Assembly (NCBI RefSeq): GCF_011682065.1
Contig: NZ_VUYU01000030.1
Span: forward strand, 18,995 to 82,994
DNA: 64,000 bases
Direction: 5' to 3'
Origin: Massilia rubra
GTDB lineage: Bacteria > Pseudomonadota > Gammaproteobacteria > Burkholderiales > Burkholderiaceae_D
How positions within the stretch are numbered: position 1 is the first letter of the stretch; every line of letters begins with the position of its first letter. This document shows positions 51,440-60,700 of this stretch, in pieces. Made by a program: the position numbers and the translations under genes. Below the pieces are notes generated by a model, which had not been told where the DNA came from, did not search any database, and saw nothing but the letters and a program-made list of their open reading frames with translations.

Positions 51440-52864
51440 ATGTCCACTACTCCCATCGCCCAGCAAGTCGCTGCCCTGAACGCCACCCCGGCCCCGGCGC
51501 GCACCAATGCCGCCGCCGCGCAACCGGCGGTACAGTTCGGCCAGACCCTCTCGCGCGAGATCGCGCAGCGCCAGGGCATGAGCCAGCAGCCGCCCGCGCC
51601 CGCCGCCAAGGCAGCCGCGCCGCGCCCCGCCGAGAAAGCCCCGGCCGCGCGTACGGAACAAGGCGCCAAGGCCGAGCAGGCCGCCGCGCCCGCGCCGGAC
51701 GCCGCGCCAGCCCGCTCGCCAGCGCCAGCGAACAATAATCCCCAGGCCCAATCGAGCGAGAACGGCGGCGCCCCCGCCGGCGACGACAGCGCGGCTGCGG
51801 CAGCCGCCGCCGACAGCGCCGCCGCCGCGGCCGCGCGCGCCGAATTGCCCTTGGCCGACATGCTGGCCCTGGTCGCCAGCCTGACCCAGCCGGCGCAAGC
51901 GGCGGCCGCGCCGGTCGCCCTTGACCCGGCCTGGAGCACGCTGGCCTCAAACCGCGCCACCGGCGCCGCCACCGACCCGAGCCTGGCGGCCGACGCCGCC
52001 CTGGCCGCCTTCAGCGCTCCCGCCATGGCGGCTGCCGGGCGCTTTGCGACGGTCGACGGCGGCCCCACCCCGCCCGCTGTGGGCGCGCTGGGCCTGCCCA
52101 CCGAACCGGCGCTGACGATGGAGGCCGACGCCTCTCCTCAGGGCGACCTGCGCTCCATGCTCGAAGGCACCATGCCGCGCGCCGCCGGCGCCACTGCCGA
52201 CAGCGCCCAGGACAAAGGTACGGCGGCGCAAACGACGGCGCTGCAAACGGCGGCCATCCCAGGCGACAGCGCCAAACTGGCAAGCAGCGCGCGCGAGCTG
52301 CCGGAGGCGATTACCGCCATCGACACCAAGGCGGCCGAGCCGGCGCCGCTTGCCGCGCCGCTGCAACAAGCCGCCGTCGGCCTGGCGCAAGCGGCCAATG
52401 GCGGCGCCGACAAACTGTCGGCGCGGGTCGGCACCCCGGCCTGGGATAACCAGGTCGGCCAGAAAATCGTCTGGATGGTGGCCGGCAAGGAACAAAGCGC
52501 CACCCTGACGCTCAATCCGCCCGACCTCGGCCCGGTCCAGGTGGTGCTCAACATCAGCGGCGACAACGCCAGCGTGACGTTCTCCTCGGGCGAACTGGAA
52601 GTGCGCCAGGCACTGGAAAACGCCATGCCGAAACTGCGTGAAATGATGGATGACAGCGGCATCTCGCTGGGCAACGCCAGCGTCAACGCCGGCATGCCCG
52701 AGCAGCGCCAGGACCAGGGCGAGCGCACCACCGCCGGCAACGGCGGCGGTAGCGGCGGCCTGGGCGGCATCATCAACGGCAGCGCGGCCGACGCCAATGA
52801 GCGCCTGGCCGCCAGAACCCCGGTGCAAGGCGCCGGCCTGGGCCTGGTCGACACCTTCGCCTGA
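51440..52864 (+). CDS. fliK: Flagellar hook-length control protein FliK (second copy)
   Basis: A 474-residue FliK with an Ala/Pro-rich ruler part and a folded C-terminal domain: WDNQVGQKIVWMVAGKEQSA, LTLNPPDLGPVQVVLNISGD, SVTFSSGELEVRQALENAMPKLREMM. It is secreted during hook growth and triggers the FlhB switch. The canonical place after fliJ makes this the standard FliK, in contrast to the FliK-like gene at 39885. I start at 51440 (MSTTPIAQQ); an in-frame ATG at 51362 lies inside fliJ. Confidence 0.93.
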   Translation: MSTTPIAQQVAALNATPAPARTNAAAAQPAVQFGQTLSREIAQRQGMSQQPPAPAAKAAAPRPAEKAPAARTEQGAKAEQAAAPAPDAAPARSPAPANNNPQAQSSENGGAPAGDDSAAAAAAADSAAAAAARAELPLADMLALVASLTQPAQAAAAPVALDPAWSTLASNRATGAATDPSLAADAALAAFSAPAMAAAGRFATVDGGPTPPAVGALGLPTEPALTMEADASPQGDLRSMLEGTMPRAAGATADSAQDKGTAAQTTALQTAAIPGDSAKLASSARELPEAITAIDTKAAEPAPLAAPLQQAAVGLAQAANGGADKLSARVGTPAWDNQVGQKIVWMVAGKEQSATLTLNPPDLGPVQVVLNISGDNASVTFSSGELEVRQALENAMPKLREMMDDSGISLGNASVNAGMPEQRQDQGERTTAGNGGGSGGLGGIINGSAADANERLAARTPVQGAGLGLVDTFA

Positions 52865-53084
52865 TCAGGCCAGGCATGCGGACTTGTCGATTTGCCTAGC
52901 CTTCCCGGCCATGCGCGCAAGGCAGCGTATGAAAAGCGCATCGGATGTCGATGCCAAGCCACGAGTTGGGCCGCGATCGGCCCTGTTTTCCACGCATCTG
53001 CCCGCTCATTTCCTCGCGATAATGACATAATGACGGCATGATCCACCGACGCTGTCTTGAGGTACTTTGAAAGCGAAAGCAAAC
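52865..53084 (+). promoter_or_regulatory. Gap before fliL, possible promoter region
   Basis: These 220 nt between fliK and fliL hold no gene. A local AT-rich stretch (gataatgacataatgacggc, 53019-53038) contains two TAATG-type -10 candidates but no convincing -35. The operon fliLMNOPQR may have its own promoter here. Confidence 0.3.
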
Positions 53085-53600
53085 ATGAAAGCTGCAGCTC
53101 CCCCTGACGCGGCCGTCAAGCCGCCATCGAAGAAAATGGCCATGATCGGTGCGATCGTGGCCGTCTTGGTGCTGGGCGGCGGCGGCGCGGGCTGGTTCCT
53201 GATGCACGACAAGGGCGGCGACGAGGCCGAAGAAACCGCGAAGCCGAGCAAAAAGAAGAAAAAGGCCGCCAAGGCGCATGCGGCGCCGGTGTTCGCCCCG
53301 CTCGAAGTATTTACCGTCAACCTGCAACCGGACGCCGACCTGGAGCACATGCTGCAGGTCTCGATCACGCTCGAGATGGCCGGCCAGGAACAGGCCGACC
53401 TGGTCAAGAACAATATGCCGAAGGTGCGCAGCCGCGTGCTGCTGCTGCTGTCGGCCAAGAAGGCGTCGGAGCTGACCACGGTCGAAGGCAAGACCAAGCT
53501 GGCCGAGGAAGTCATGGAAGCGATCAAGAAGCCGTTCACCGAGCACGAAGAGCCTCAGGAAGTCAACGAAGTCATGTTCACCCAGTTCATCATCCAGTGA
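53085..53600 (+). CDS. fliL: Flagellar basal-body associated protein FliL
   Basis: A 171-residue protein with one N-terminal transmembrane helix (about residues 20-38, MAMIGAIVAVLVLGGGGAGW-like), a Lys-rich linker (KPSKKKKKAAKAH) and the periplasmic FliL domain (PLEVFTVNLQPDADLEHMLQ, SITLEMAGQEQ, VRSRVLLLLSAKKASEL, and the C-terminal EVMFTQFIIQ). FliL supports stator function at high load. I use the ATG at 53085; a TTG six codons upstream is possible. Confidence 0.95.
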   Translation: MKAAAPPDAAVKPPSKKMAMIGAIVAVLVLGGGGAGWFLMHDKGGDEAEETAKPSKKKKKAAKAHAAPVFAPLEVFTVNLQPDADLEHMLQVSITLEMAGQEQADLVKNNMPKVRSRVLLLLSAKKASELTTVEGKTKLAEEVMEAIKKPFTEHEEPQEVNEVMFTQFIIQ

Positions 53601-53606
53601 TCCTCC

Positions 53607-54584
53607 ATGGCCGATAATTTTCTCTCGCAGGAAGAAGTCGATGCGCTGCTCAAGGGCGTCAACGGCGACGCCGACGAAGCCTCCGCGCCCGAAGACAACA
53701 CGGGCGTACGCACCTACAACCTGGCCACGCAAGAACGGATCGTGCGCGGGCGCATGCCGACGCTCGAGATCATCAACGAGCGTTTCGCGCGCTTGCTGCG
53801 GGTCGGGCTGTTCAACTACATCCGCCGCAGCGCCGAAGTGTCGGTGGGCTCGGTGCGGGTCTCCAAATACAGCGAATTCATCCGCAACCTGGTGGTGCCG
53901 ACCAACCTCAACCTGGTCCACATGAAGCCGCTGCGCGGCACGGCCCTGATCGTGTTCGATCCGGGCCTGGTGTTTTTGCTGGTCGATAATCTGTTCGGCG
54001 GCGACGGACGCTTTCATACCCGGGTCGAGGGCCGCGACTTTACCCAGACCGAGCAGCGCATCATCTTGCGCATCCTCGATATCGTGTTCGATTCGTATGC
54101 GAAATCGTGGGAACCGGTGTATCCGGTCGAATTCGAGTACATCCGCTCCGAAATGAACACCCAGTTCGCCAACATCGCCACCCCGAACGAGGTGGTGGTG
54201 TCGTCGACGTTCACCATCGAGCTCGGTTCGGTGAGCGGCCAGATCCACATCTGCATGCCGTATTCGATGATCGAGCCGATCCGCGACACGCTCACCTCCA
54301 GCCTGCAGGGCGAGGCGCTGGAAGTCGACAAGCGCTGGATCCGCCTGATGACGCAGCAGATCCAGATCGCCGAAGTCGAGCTGGTGGCGGTGCTGGGCAC
54401 GGCGCGCGCCTCGTTCGACGAGATTCTCAATTTCAAGGTGGGCGACATCGTCCCCCTCAACGTACCCGAACAGATCCAGGCCACCGTCGATGGGGTGCCG
54501 GTGATGGATTGCACGTATGGCGTGCTCAACGGACAATATGCGCTAAAGGTCGAGAAACTGCTCGCCAATGCGGACACCAAATAA
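53607..54584 (+). CDS. fliM: Flagellar motor switch protein FliM
   Basis: A 325-residue C-ring protein. The N-terminal CheY-P-binding segment is FLSQEEVDALLKG. The middle CheC-like domain has IVRGRMPTLEIINERFARLL and FGGDGRFHTRVEGRDFTQTE, and a C-terminal SpoA domain (VGDIVPLNVPEQIQATVDGV) binds FliN. It starts 6 nt after fliL. Confidence 0.97.
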   Translation: MADNFLSQEEVDALLKGVNGDADEASAPEDNTGVRTYNLATQERIVRGRMPTLEIINERFARLLRVGLFNYIRRSAEVSVGSVRVSKYSEFIRNLVVPTNLNLVHMKPLRGTALIVFDPGLVFLLVDNLFGGDGRFHTRVEGRDFTQTEQRIILRILDIVFDSYAKSWEPVYPVEFEYIRSEMNTQFANIATPNEVVVSSTFTIELGSVSGQIHICMPYSMIEPIRDTLTSSLQGEALEVDKRWIRLMTQQIQIAEVELVAVLGTARASFDEILNFKVGDIVPLNVPEQIQATVDGVPVMDCTYGVLNGQYALKVEKLLANADTK

Positions 54585-54598
54585 TTTAGGAGAGCACT

Positions 54599-55012
54599 AT
54601 GTCCGATACTACCGATGACGACGCAATGGACGACTGGGGCGCGGCCATTGCCGAGCAGGCCAAGGCGGAAGCCGAAGCGCTGCAAACCCAGGCAGCCAGC
54701 GCGGCCGTGTTCAAGGATTTTTCGAACAAGGGCACCAAGCCCGACACGCCGAACGATATCGACTTCATCCTCGACATTCCAGTCCAGCTCACGGTCGAGC
54801 TGGGACGGACCAAGATCGCCATCAAGAACCTGCTGCAACTGGCCCAGGGTTCGGTGGTCGAGCTTGACGGCTTGGCCGGCGAGCCGATGGACGTGCTGGT
54901 CAACGGCTGCCTGATCGCCCAGGGCGAGGTGGTGGTGGTGAACGATAAATTCGGTATTCGCCTGACGGACATCATCACGCCGTCCGAACGGATTCGAAAA
55001 CTCAATAAATGA
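54599..55012 (+). CDS. fliN: Flagellar motor switch protein FliN
   Basis: A 137-residue C-ring protein: acidic N-terminus, then the SpoA domain (FILDIPVQLTVELGRTKIAI, GSVVELDGLAGEPMDVLVNG, GEVVVVNDKFGIRLTDII). A good ribosome binding site (ttaggaga) precedes it. The stop overlaps fliO by 4 nt. Confidence 0.97.
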   Translation: MSDTTDDDAMDDWGAAIAEQAKAEAEALQTQAASAAVFKDFSNKGTKPDTPNDIDFILDIPVQLTVELGRTKIAIKNLLQLAQGSVVELDGLAGEPMDVLVNGCLIAQGEVVVVNDKFGIRLTDIITPSERIRKLNK

Positions 55013-55665
55013 CGGCGCGCTTGCTTGCCGCCGTGGCGCTGGCGTGCAGCCTGGCGCCGGGCTTGGCCGCCGCCCAGGCGGCCGCCGCGGCTGCGCCCGC
55101 GGCATCCGCGCCGGTTAAGTCCGTTCCTGCCGCCGCATCGGCGCCGGTCACATCGGTTCCAGCGGCATCGGCGCCGGTCGCTTCGGCGCCAGCGGCAGCG
55201 GTTTCCGCCGCCGCCGAGGCACCGGCCAGCGTTGCCGTGGTTGCGGCCCCTGCCCCGGCGCCCGTGGCCACCCTGCCCTCCGCCGCCGTGCCAGCAACGC
55301 CAGGTCCGATGGCGGGACCGTCGGCCGGCAACCTGCTGCAAACCATTTTCGCCCTGACCCTGGTGCTGGCGCTCTTGGGCGCGATGGTCTGGTTCATGAA
55401 GCGCTTCGGCCCGCAGGCAGCCGCCGGCGCGGCCCAGATGCGCACCATCGGCGCGCTCAGTTTGGGCGGGCGCGAACGGGTGATCGTCATCGAAGTGGGC
55501 GACCAGTGGATCGTGGTGGGCGCTTCGCCCGGCCGCATCAACGCGCTGGCCACCATGCCCAAGCAGGAAAGCGCGGGCGGCCCCGCCGTGCTGGCCAACG
55601 GCCCCGCGTCCGGCACGTTTGCCGAATGGCTGAAACAGACGATCGACAAACGCAATGGACGCTAA
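55009..55665 (+). CDS. fliO: Flagellar biosynthetic protein FliO
   Basis: A 218-residue FliO: signal-like N-terminus ([19 protein letters not shown]), then about 80 residues of Ala/Pro/Ser/Val repeats ([20 protein letters not shown]), a transmembrane helix (about 112-131) and the conserved cytoplasmic part ([35 protein letters not shown]). FliO helps assemble FliP into the export gate. The repeat region makes it longer than E. coli FliO. It overlaps fliN by 4 nt and fliP by 11 nt. Confidence 0.92.
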   Translation: MTARLLAAVALACSLAPGLAAAQAAAAAAPAASAPVKSVPAAASAPVTSVPAASAPVASAPAAAVSAAAEAPASVAVVAAPAPAPVATLPSAAVPATPGPMAGPSAGNLLQTIFALTLVLALLGAMVWFMKRFGPQAAAGAAQMRTIGALSLGGRERVIVIEVGDQWIVVGASPGRINALATMPKQESAGGPAVLANGPASGTFAEWLKQTIDKRNGR

Positions 55666-56422
55666 GCGCACTTCTGTTTTGACGCATCACGCGCGGCGCT
55701 GGCTACCGCTGCTGGCGCTCGCTTTCCCCGCGCTGGCCTTGGCTGCGCCGGGCATCCCGACCTTCACCAGCGCGCCGGCGGCGGGCGGCGGCACGGCGTA
55801 CTCGCTGCCGGTGCAGACGCTGCTGTTGATGACGGCGCTGTCGTTCATCCCGGCGGTGCTGCTGATGATGACCAGTTTTACCCGCATTATCATCGTGCTC
55901 TCCTTGCTGCGCCAGGCGATCGGCACCCAGTCGGCCCCGCCCAACCAGGTGATGGTGGGGTTGGCGCTGTTCCTGACCCTGTTCGTCATGGGCCCGGTGT
56001 TCGACAAGATTTATGTGGACGCCTACCAGCCGCTGCAAGAAAACAAGATCGAGATGAACGTCGCCATGGACCGCGCCGTGGCGCCGCTGAAAACCTTCAT
56101 GATCCGGCAGACGCGCCAGGCCGACCTGGCCATGTTCGTCAAGATTTCGCGCTCGGCCGCCTTGCAGGGGCCGGAAGACATTCCGCTGCGCATACTGATT
56201 CCGGCGTTTGTGACCAGTGAACTGAAAACCGCGTTCCAGATCGGCTTCGCCATCTTCATTCCGTTTCTCATCATCGACATGGTGGTGGCGTCGGTGTTGA
56301 TGTCGATGGGGATGATGATGATGTCGCCGGCGGTCATTTCGCTGCCCTTCAAGCTGATGCTGTTCGTGCTGGTCGATGGGTGGCAACTGCTGCTCGGCTC
56401 GCTCGCACAGAGTTTCTATTAG
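55655..56422 (+). CDS. fliP: Flagellar biosynthetic protein FliP
   Basis: A 255-residue export-gate protein with an N-terminal signal peptide and four further transmembrane helices. Signature segments are [24 protein letters not shown] (here [20 protein letters not shown]), [15 protein letters not shown] [20 protein letters not shown], and [20 protein letters not shown] with SMGMMMMSP. FliP forms the core FliPQR pore with FliQ and FliR. Confidence 0.97.
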   Translation: MDAKRTSVLTHHARRWLPLLALAFPALALAAPGIPTFTSAPAAGGGTAYSLPVQTLLLMTALSFIPAVLLMMTSFTRIIIVLSLLRQAIGTQSAPPNQVMVGLALFLTLFVMGPVFDKIYVDAYQPLQENKIEMNVAMDRAVAPLKTFMIRQTRQADLAMFVKISRSAALQGPEDIPLRILIPAFVTSELKTAFQIGFAIFIPFLIIDMVVASVLMSMGMMMMSPAVISLPFKLMLFVLVDGWQLLLGSLAQSFY

Positions 56423-56433
56423 CGAGGCTGCCG

Positions 56434-56703
56434 ATGACTCCCGAAAGCGTAATGACAATGGGCCGCACGGCCATGGAAGTGACCCTGATGGTGGCCGCGC
56501 CCATGCTGCTGGTGGCGCTGATCATCGGCCTGATCGTCAGCATCTTCCAGGCCGCCACCCAGATCAATGAAGCGACCCTGTCCTTCATTCCTAAGCTGGT
56601 CGGCATTTTTGTCGCCCTGATCGTGGCCGGACCGTGGATGCTGGCGGTCATGCTCGACTACATGCGCCAGGTGTTTAGCGGCATTCCCGGCCTGGTCAAC
56701 TGA
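56434..56703 (+). CDS. fliQ: Flagellar biosynthetic protein FliQ
   Basis: An 89-residue two-helix membrane protein (MTPESVMTMGRTAMEVTLMV, GLIVSIFQAATQINEATLSF, FIPKLVGIFVALIVAGPWML). The start at 56434 fits the family; longer starts read back into fliP. It is part of the FliPQR pore complex. Confidence 0.96.
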   Translation: MTPESVMTMGRTAMEVTLMVAAPMLLVALIIGLIVSIFQAATQINEATLSFIPKLVGIFVALIVAGPWMLAVMLDYMRQVFSGIPGLVN

Positions 56704-56731
56704 CGCGCCCGCGCGCGTCACATCCCATCGC

Positions 56732-57604
56732 ATGATCACCTTTACCAGCATCGAGATGAATGCGTGGATCGCAGGGCTGCTGTGGCCGCTGACCCGCATT
56801 CTCGGGCTGATCACGGCCGCGCCGCTGTTCGGCAATGCCAGCGTGCCGGTGCCGGTGAAGATTGCGCTCGGCGTGCTGCTGGCGAGTATTATCGCGCCGA
56901 CCATTCCGGCGCTGCCGGCGGCCGATCCGCTGTCGATGGCGGGGCTGTTGATTTTGGTGCAGGAAATGCTGATCGGGGTGGCGATGGGCTTTGCCATCCG
57001 CCTGGTGTTCGCCGCCATCGAAATGGCCGGCGAGATTTGCAGCCTGACCATGGGACTGGGCTTTGCCAGCTTTTTCGACCCGCTGACCAAGGGGCGTTCG
57101 TCGGCCGTGAGCCAGTTTTTGGCGCTGATTGCGACCATGGCGTTTTTGGCCGCCAATGCGCACCTGGTGCTGCTCGAAGCGCTGGCCGAGAGTTTTATCA
57201 CGATGCCGATTTCGGCCACCCCGATGTCGTCGTCGGCGGAATGGGAGATGGCCAAATGGGGCGGGCTGATCTTCAGCGCGGGGCTGCATCTGTCACTGCC
57301 GATCGTGGCGGCGCTGCTCATTACCCAGGTGGCGCTGGGCATTTTGACGCGCGCGGCACCGCAGTTGAATATTTTCGGGATTGGCTTTCCGATCACACTG
57401 GGGGTGGGCATGCTGGTGATTGTGATGGTGCTGCCTTACCTGGGCAATCCGTTCCAGGTGCTGTTCAACCAGGGCATTGAAACGGCGCGCCGGGTGCCGC
57501 GCCTGGCGGCTACGCCGCAGGCGCCTGCCACGCCAGCGCGGGCGGACAGGCCTGCCGCGCTACCGGTCGGACCTGTTGAAGGCACACCCGGCCAGCGGCG
57601 CTGA
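56732..57604 (+). CDS. fliR: Flagellar biosynthetic protein FliR
   Basis: A 290-residue membrane protein with about six helices: LLWPLTRILGLITAAPLFGN, GVAMGFAIRLVFAAIEMAGE, SFFDP, ALLITQVALGILTRAAPQLN and IFGIGFPITLGVGMLVIVMV. It ends the fli operon in this window. The C-terminal 40 residues are a Pro/Ala/Arg-rich tail beyond the usual end of FliR. Confidence 0.95.
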   Translation: MITFTSIEMNAWIAGLLWPLTRILGLITAAPLFGNASVPVPVKIALGVLLASIIAPTIPALPAADPLSMAGLLILVQEMLIGVAMGFAIRLVFAAIEMAGEICSLTMGLGFASFFDPLTKGRSSAVSQFLALIATMAFLAANAHLVLLEALAESFITMPISATPMSSSAEWEMAKWGGLIFSAGLHLSLPIVAALLITQVALGILTRAAPQLNIFGIGFPITLGVGMLVIVMVLPYLGNPFQVLFNQGIETARRVPRLAATPQAPATPARADRPAALPVGPVEGTPGQRR

Positions 57605-57605
57605 G

Positions 57606-57660
57606 CCGGGCTTTGCAGGCTCGCGCGAGCTGGTAATTCGTCCACATCAGCCCGGTTTTT
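57606..57660 (+). terminator. Candidate terminator of the fliL-fliR operon
   Basis: CCGGGCT (57606-57612) can pair with AGCCCGG (57649-57655), followed by five T (57656-57660). Inside the loop GCTCGCGCGAGC forms a perfect smaller hairpin. The structure begins 2 nt after the fliR stop. Confidence 0.55.
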
Positions 57661-57686
57661 GAGTTGGCAGTTCAATATCGTATAAA
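57659..57686 (+). promoter_or_regulatory. Candidate promoter of the RHS gene
   Basis: TTGAGT (57659-57664), 16 nt and TATAAA (57681-57686) form a sigma-70-like promoter about 75 nt before the RHS start. The region is AT-rich compared with the fli genes. Confidence 0.55.
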
Positions 57687-57761
57687 ATGATGTAAGCACA
57701 AGATTGCATTCCCAATATCAACCAAACTGATTTACGTTACCCGCAAAGAAAGATCCGCTCC

Positions 57762-60700
57762 ATGAGCACTTTTGACATCCCTATCGATTTCCAGCAGATC
57801 CGCAATGCCTTGGGCACCTTCGAGCGGACTTACGTGACGGGTGGCGCGAAGGCAGTCAATGATATTGAGAAACGCCTGGAGCGGTTTTCTAAATCGCATC
57901 CATTGCCCACTGTAAGGGGCGTGGTGCAGCAATTCCCAGGGGGAAATTGCCTGATTGCGGTCAACGACGCGCTGGACGCATCGGACAAGCTCGTCGCTCA
58001 GATGTTAGCAGCCGCCGTCCAAGGGCTCGACTTCAAAATGGTCCAAAGCATCCTCATGGAAGCAGCCAAAGAAATTGCCATGTACCTCGGGGGAGGAGCT
58101 GTCTTGGGTGGCACAGCGGGCGGTGCGCTTGGCGCGTTGGCCGGCGGCGTCGGCGCGGTGCCAGGCGCAGTGGTCGGCGCCCAACTTGGCATGCAAATTG
58201 GCAGCGCCATCATGGCGCTGATGGGTCTGGAAGACCTGGTGGATGGTTTCGTTAGCGTGGTGTCGTTGCTTGTTAAGCCCATCATTGAGGGCTTCGCTTT
58301 AGCGGTCCGCGCCGGTATGCTTTCCGACAAACAACGTGAGCAATATCCCATGCTCATGAAGGGGGCGACCGAGGCTTTTGCACAAGGCAAGTTCATCCTG
58401 GTTATCGGGCTGATGGCGGCGCTTGCGCAGCTGGTGTTGCGTAAAGGAGTGACTCTTGCGGTTGATAAAGTCGGCGGCAGCAAATTAGGGAATGGGTTTG
58501 CCGCCTGGTTGAAGAAGAACCAGCAAATCATTAAAGAGCATCCGGCCCTCAAGCCGAAAAGCCGTGCAGCGGCGCAAGGGCCGGCCAAGGGGCCGAGCCC
58601 GGAAAAACCGGCGCCGGCGAAGCCGGAGGGTGCCAAGCCCAAGCAGAATGAAGCGCAAAATGAAGGACAGGCAAAGATTGATTGCCCGACCTGCGTACTT
58701 AAAGCAAATCCGGTCAATCCGATCTCGGGTAGCAAAATCTTTGCAGGCGATATCGACTTGGACTTCGCGCTGCCTGCAGCGCTGCCGCTGGTGTGGCAAC
58801 GCACTTACAGCTCGGCCCAACGGCAAGCCGGCTGGCTGGGCTCCGGTTGGAGCACGCCGCTATCGATTGCCCTGGAAATCAATGTCGACAGCGTCGTCGT
58901 GCTCGACCCTTTCGCGCGCGAGATCACATTTTCGTTGCCGGGCATCGGCGAATCGCTGTACTCGCCGTCCGAGAAAATCACATTGGTGCGCACGCACGAC
59001 AGCAGCTTCGAGCTGGTCGGCGACAAGGGGGAGCGTGACCTGTTCGCCCTGTCCACCACTAGCAGCAATATTGCCCGCCTGGTTGGACAAATAGACGCCA
59101 ACGGCAACCGGATCACGATCACCTACAACCAGCGTCAACTGCCAGAGAGGATCGAAGACAGCGCCGGGCGCGGCTACCTGCTGGCGTTCGAAGACCACCG
59201 GGGCTACCCGCGCTTGCGCAGCATTGTCATGCAGCCGGCCGAACCCGAGAGCGACACCGAACTGCTGGTCGAATACGACTATGATGAACTCGGTAACCTG
59301 GCAAAGGTGAGCAACGGCCAGGGCGAGGTAACGCGCCAGTTCGCCTATCGCAACCATGTGCTTGTCGAACACAGCCTTCCGGGCGGTGTGGTGTCGCGCT
59401 ACGAATACGATGAGTACGCCGCCAGCGGCAAGGTCACGCGAAACTGGATCAACAACGGCTTGTCGTGGAACTTTCGCTACCTGGAACAGGAAACCGTCGT
59501 CACCGATAACCTGGGGCGCGAAGAGCGTTATCGATTCGACGCCCGGAAGCGCTTTATCGGCATGGTAAACGCAGCCGGCGGCGTGACCACGCGCCACCTC
59601 GACAGTCACGGCAACCTTCTCACCATCACGGATCCGGGCGGACGTCGCACCAGCTACCGTTACGACCAGCGTAGCCGCGTAACCCGCATCGAAAGCGACG
59701 GCAAGGGCACGGGGATCGTCTACGACAGCCGCTTCGACAAGCCGGCGATGATTACTGATGCACTCGGTGCCACAACAGCGCTGCGTTACGACGCGTTCGG
59801 CAACTTGACGAGCGTGACCGATGCACTGGGTCAGCGTACGTCCTATCAGTACGATGCGAACGGCTTGCCGGTCAAGGTGACAGACGCCGCAGGCGGCGTC
59901 AAGAAACTCGCCTACAATCGCGCCGCACAACTGATCAGCTACACCGACTGCTCGAACAACACGACCCACTTCAGCTACGACGACAAGGGCCGGCTGCTGC
60001 GCGCCACCGACGCCAACGGCAACAGCACCGTCTACAGCTACGACCCACTCGGCCGGCCTGTAGGGACCGAAAAGTCCGAGGGCGGTGAAAGCTACGAGTA
60101 CGATCCGCTGGGACGCCTGATCGCACACATCGACCCGCTCGGCAATCGCACCAGCTACGTGCTCGACACCGATGGACAGCCGCTCAAACGCATCGACGCG
60201 CGTGGCGGCGTGATGGAATACCGCTACGACGATGCTCGACGTGTGGCAGAGCTGATCAACGAAAACGGCGACGCGCACCGCTTCGTCTACGACGCGCTAG
60301 ATCGCCTGATTGAAGAAACCGGCTTCGATGCGCGCCTGACGCGTTACCGCTACGACGACAGCGGCCAGATCACAGCCAAGGAAGAACTTGGCAGCGGCGA
60401 GCGCAATGAATTCACGCGCATCGACACGCACTTCAGTCGAGACAGCGCCGGCCAGCTCGTCGAAAAGCTCATCTCGCGCACCACGGGCGAGGCCCAGGCA
60501 GAACAACTGCGCCTGCGCTACGCCTACGATTCAGTCGGTCGGATGACCCAGGCCATCAATGCCGACGCCGAAGTAAGCCTGCGCTACGACGTGCTGGGCC
60601 AACTGGTGGGCGAGCATACGAAGGCCCGCGACTTCAGCTCCGAGCTGCGCCACGAGTACGACGAGCTGGGCAACCGGATCAAGACGGTTTTGCCTGACGG

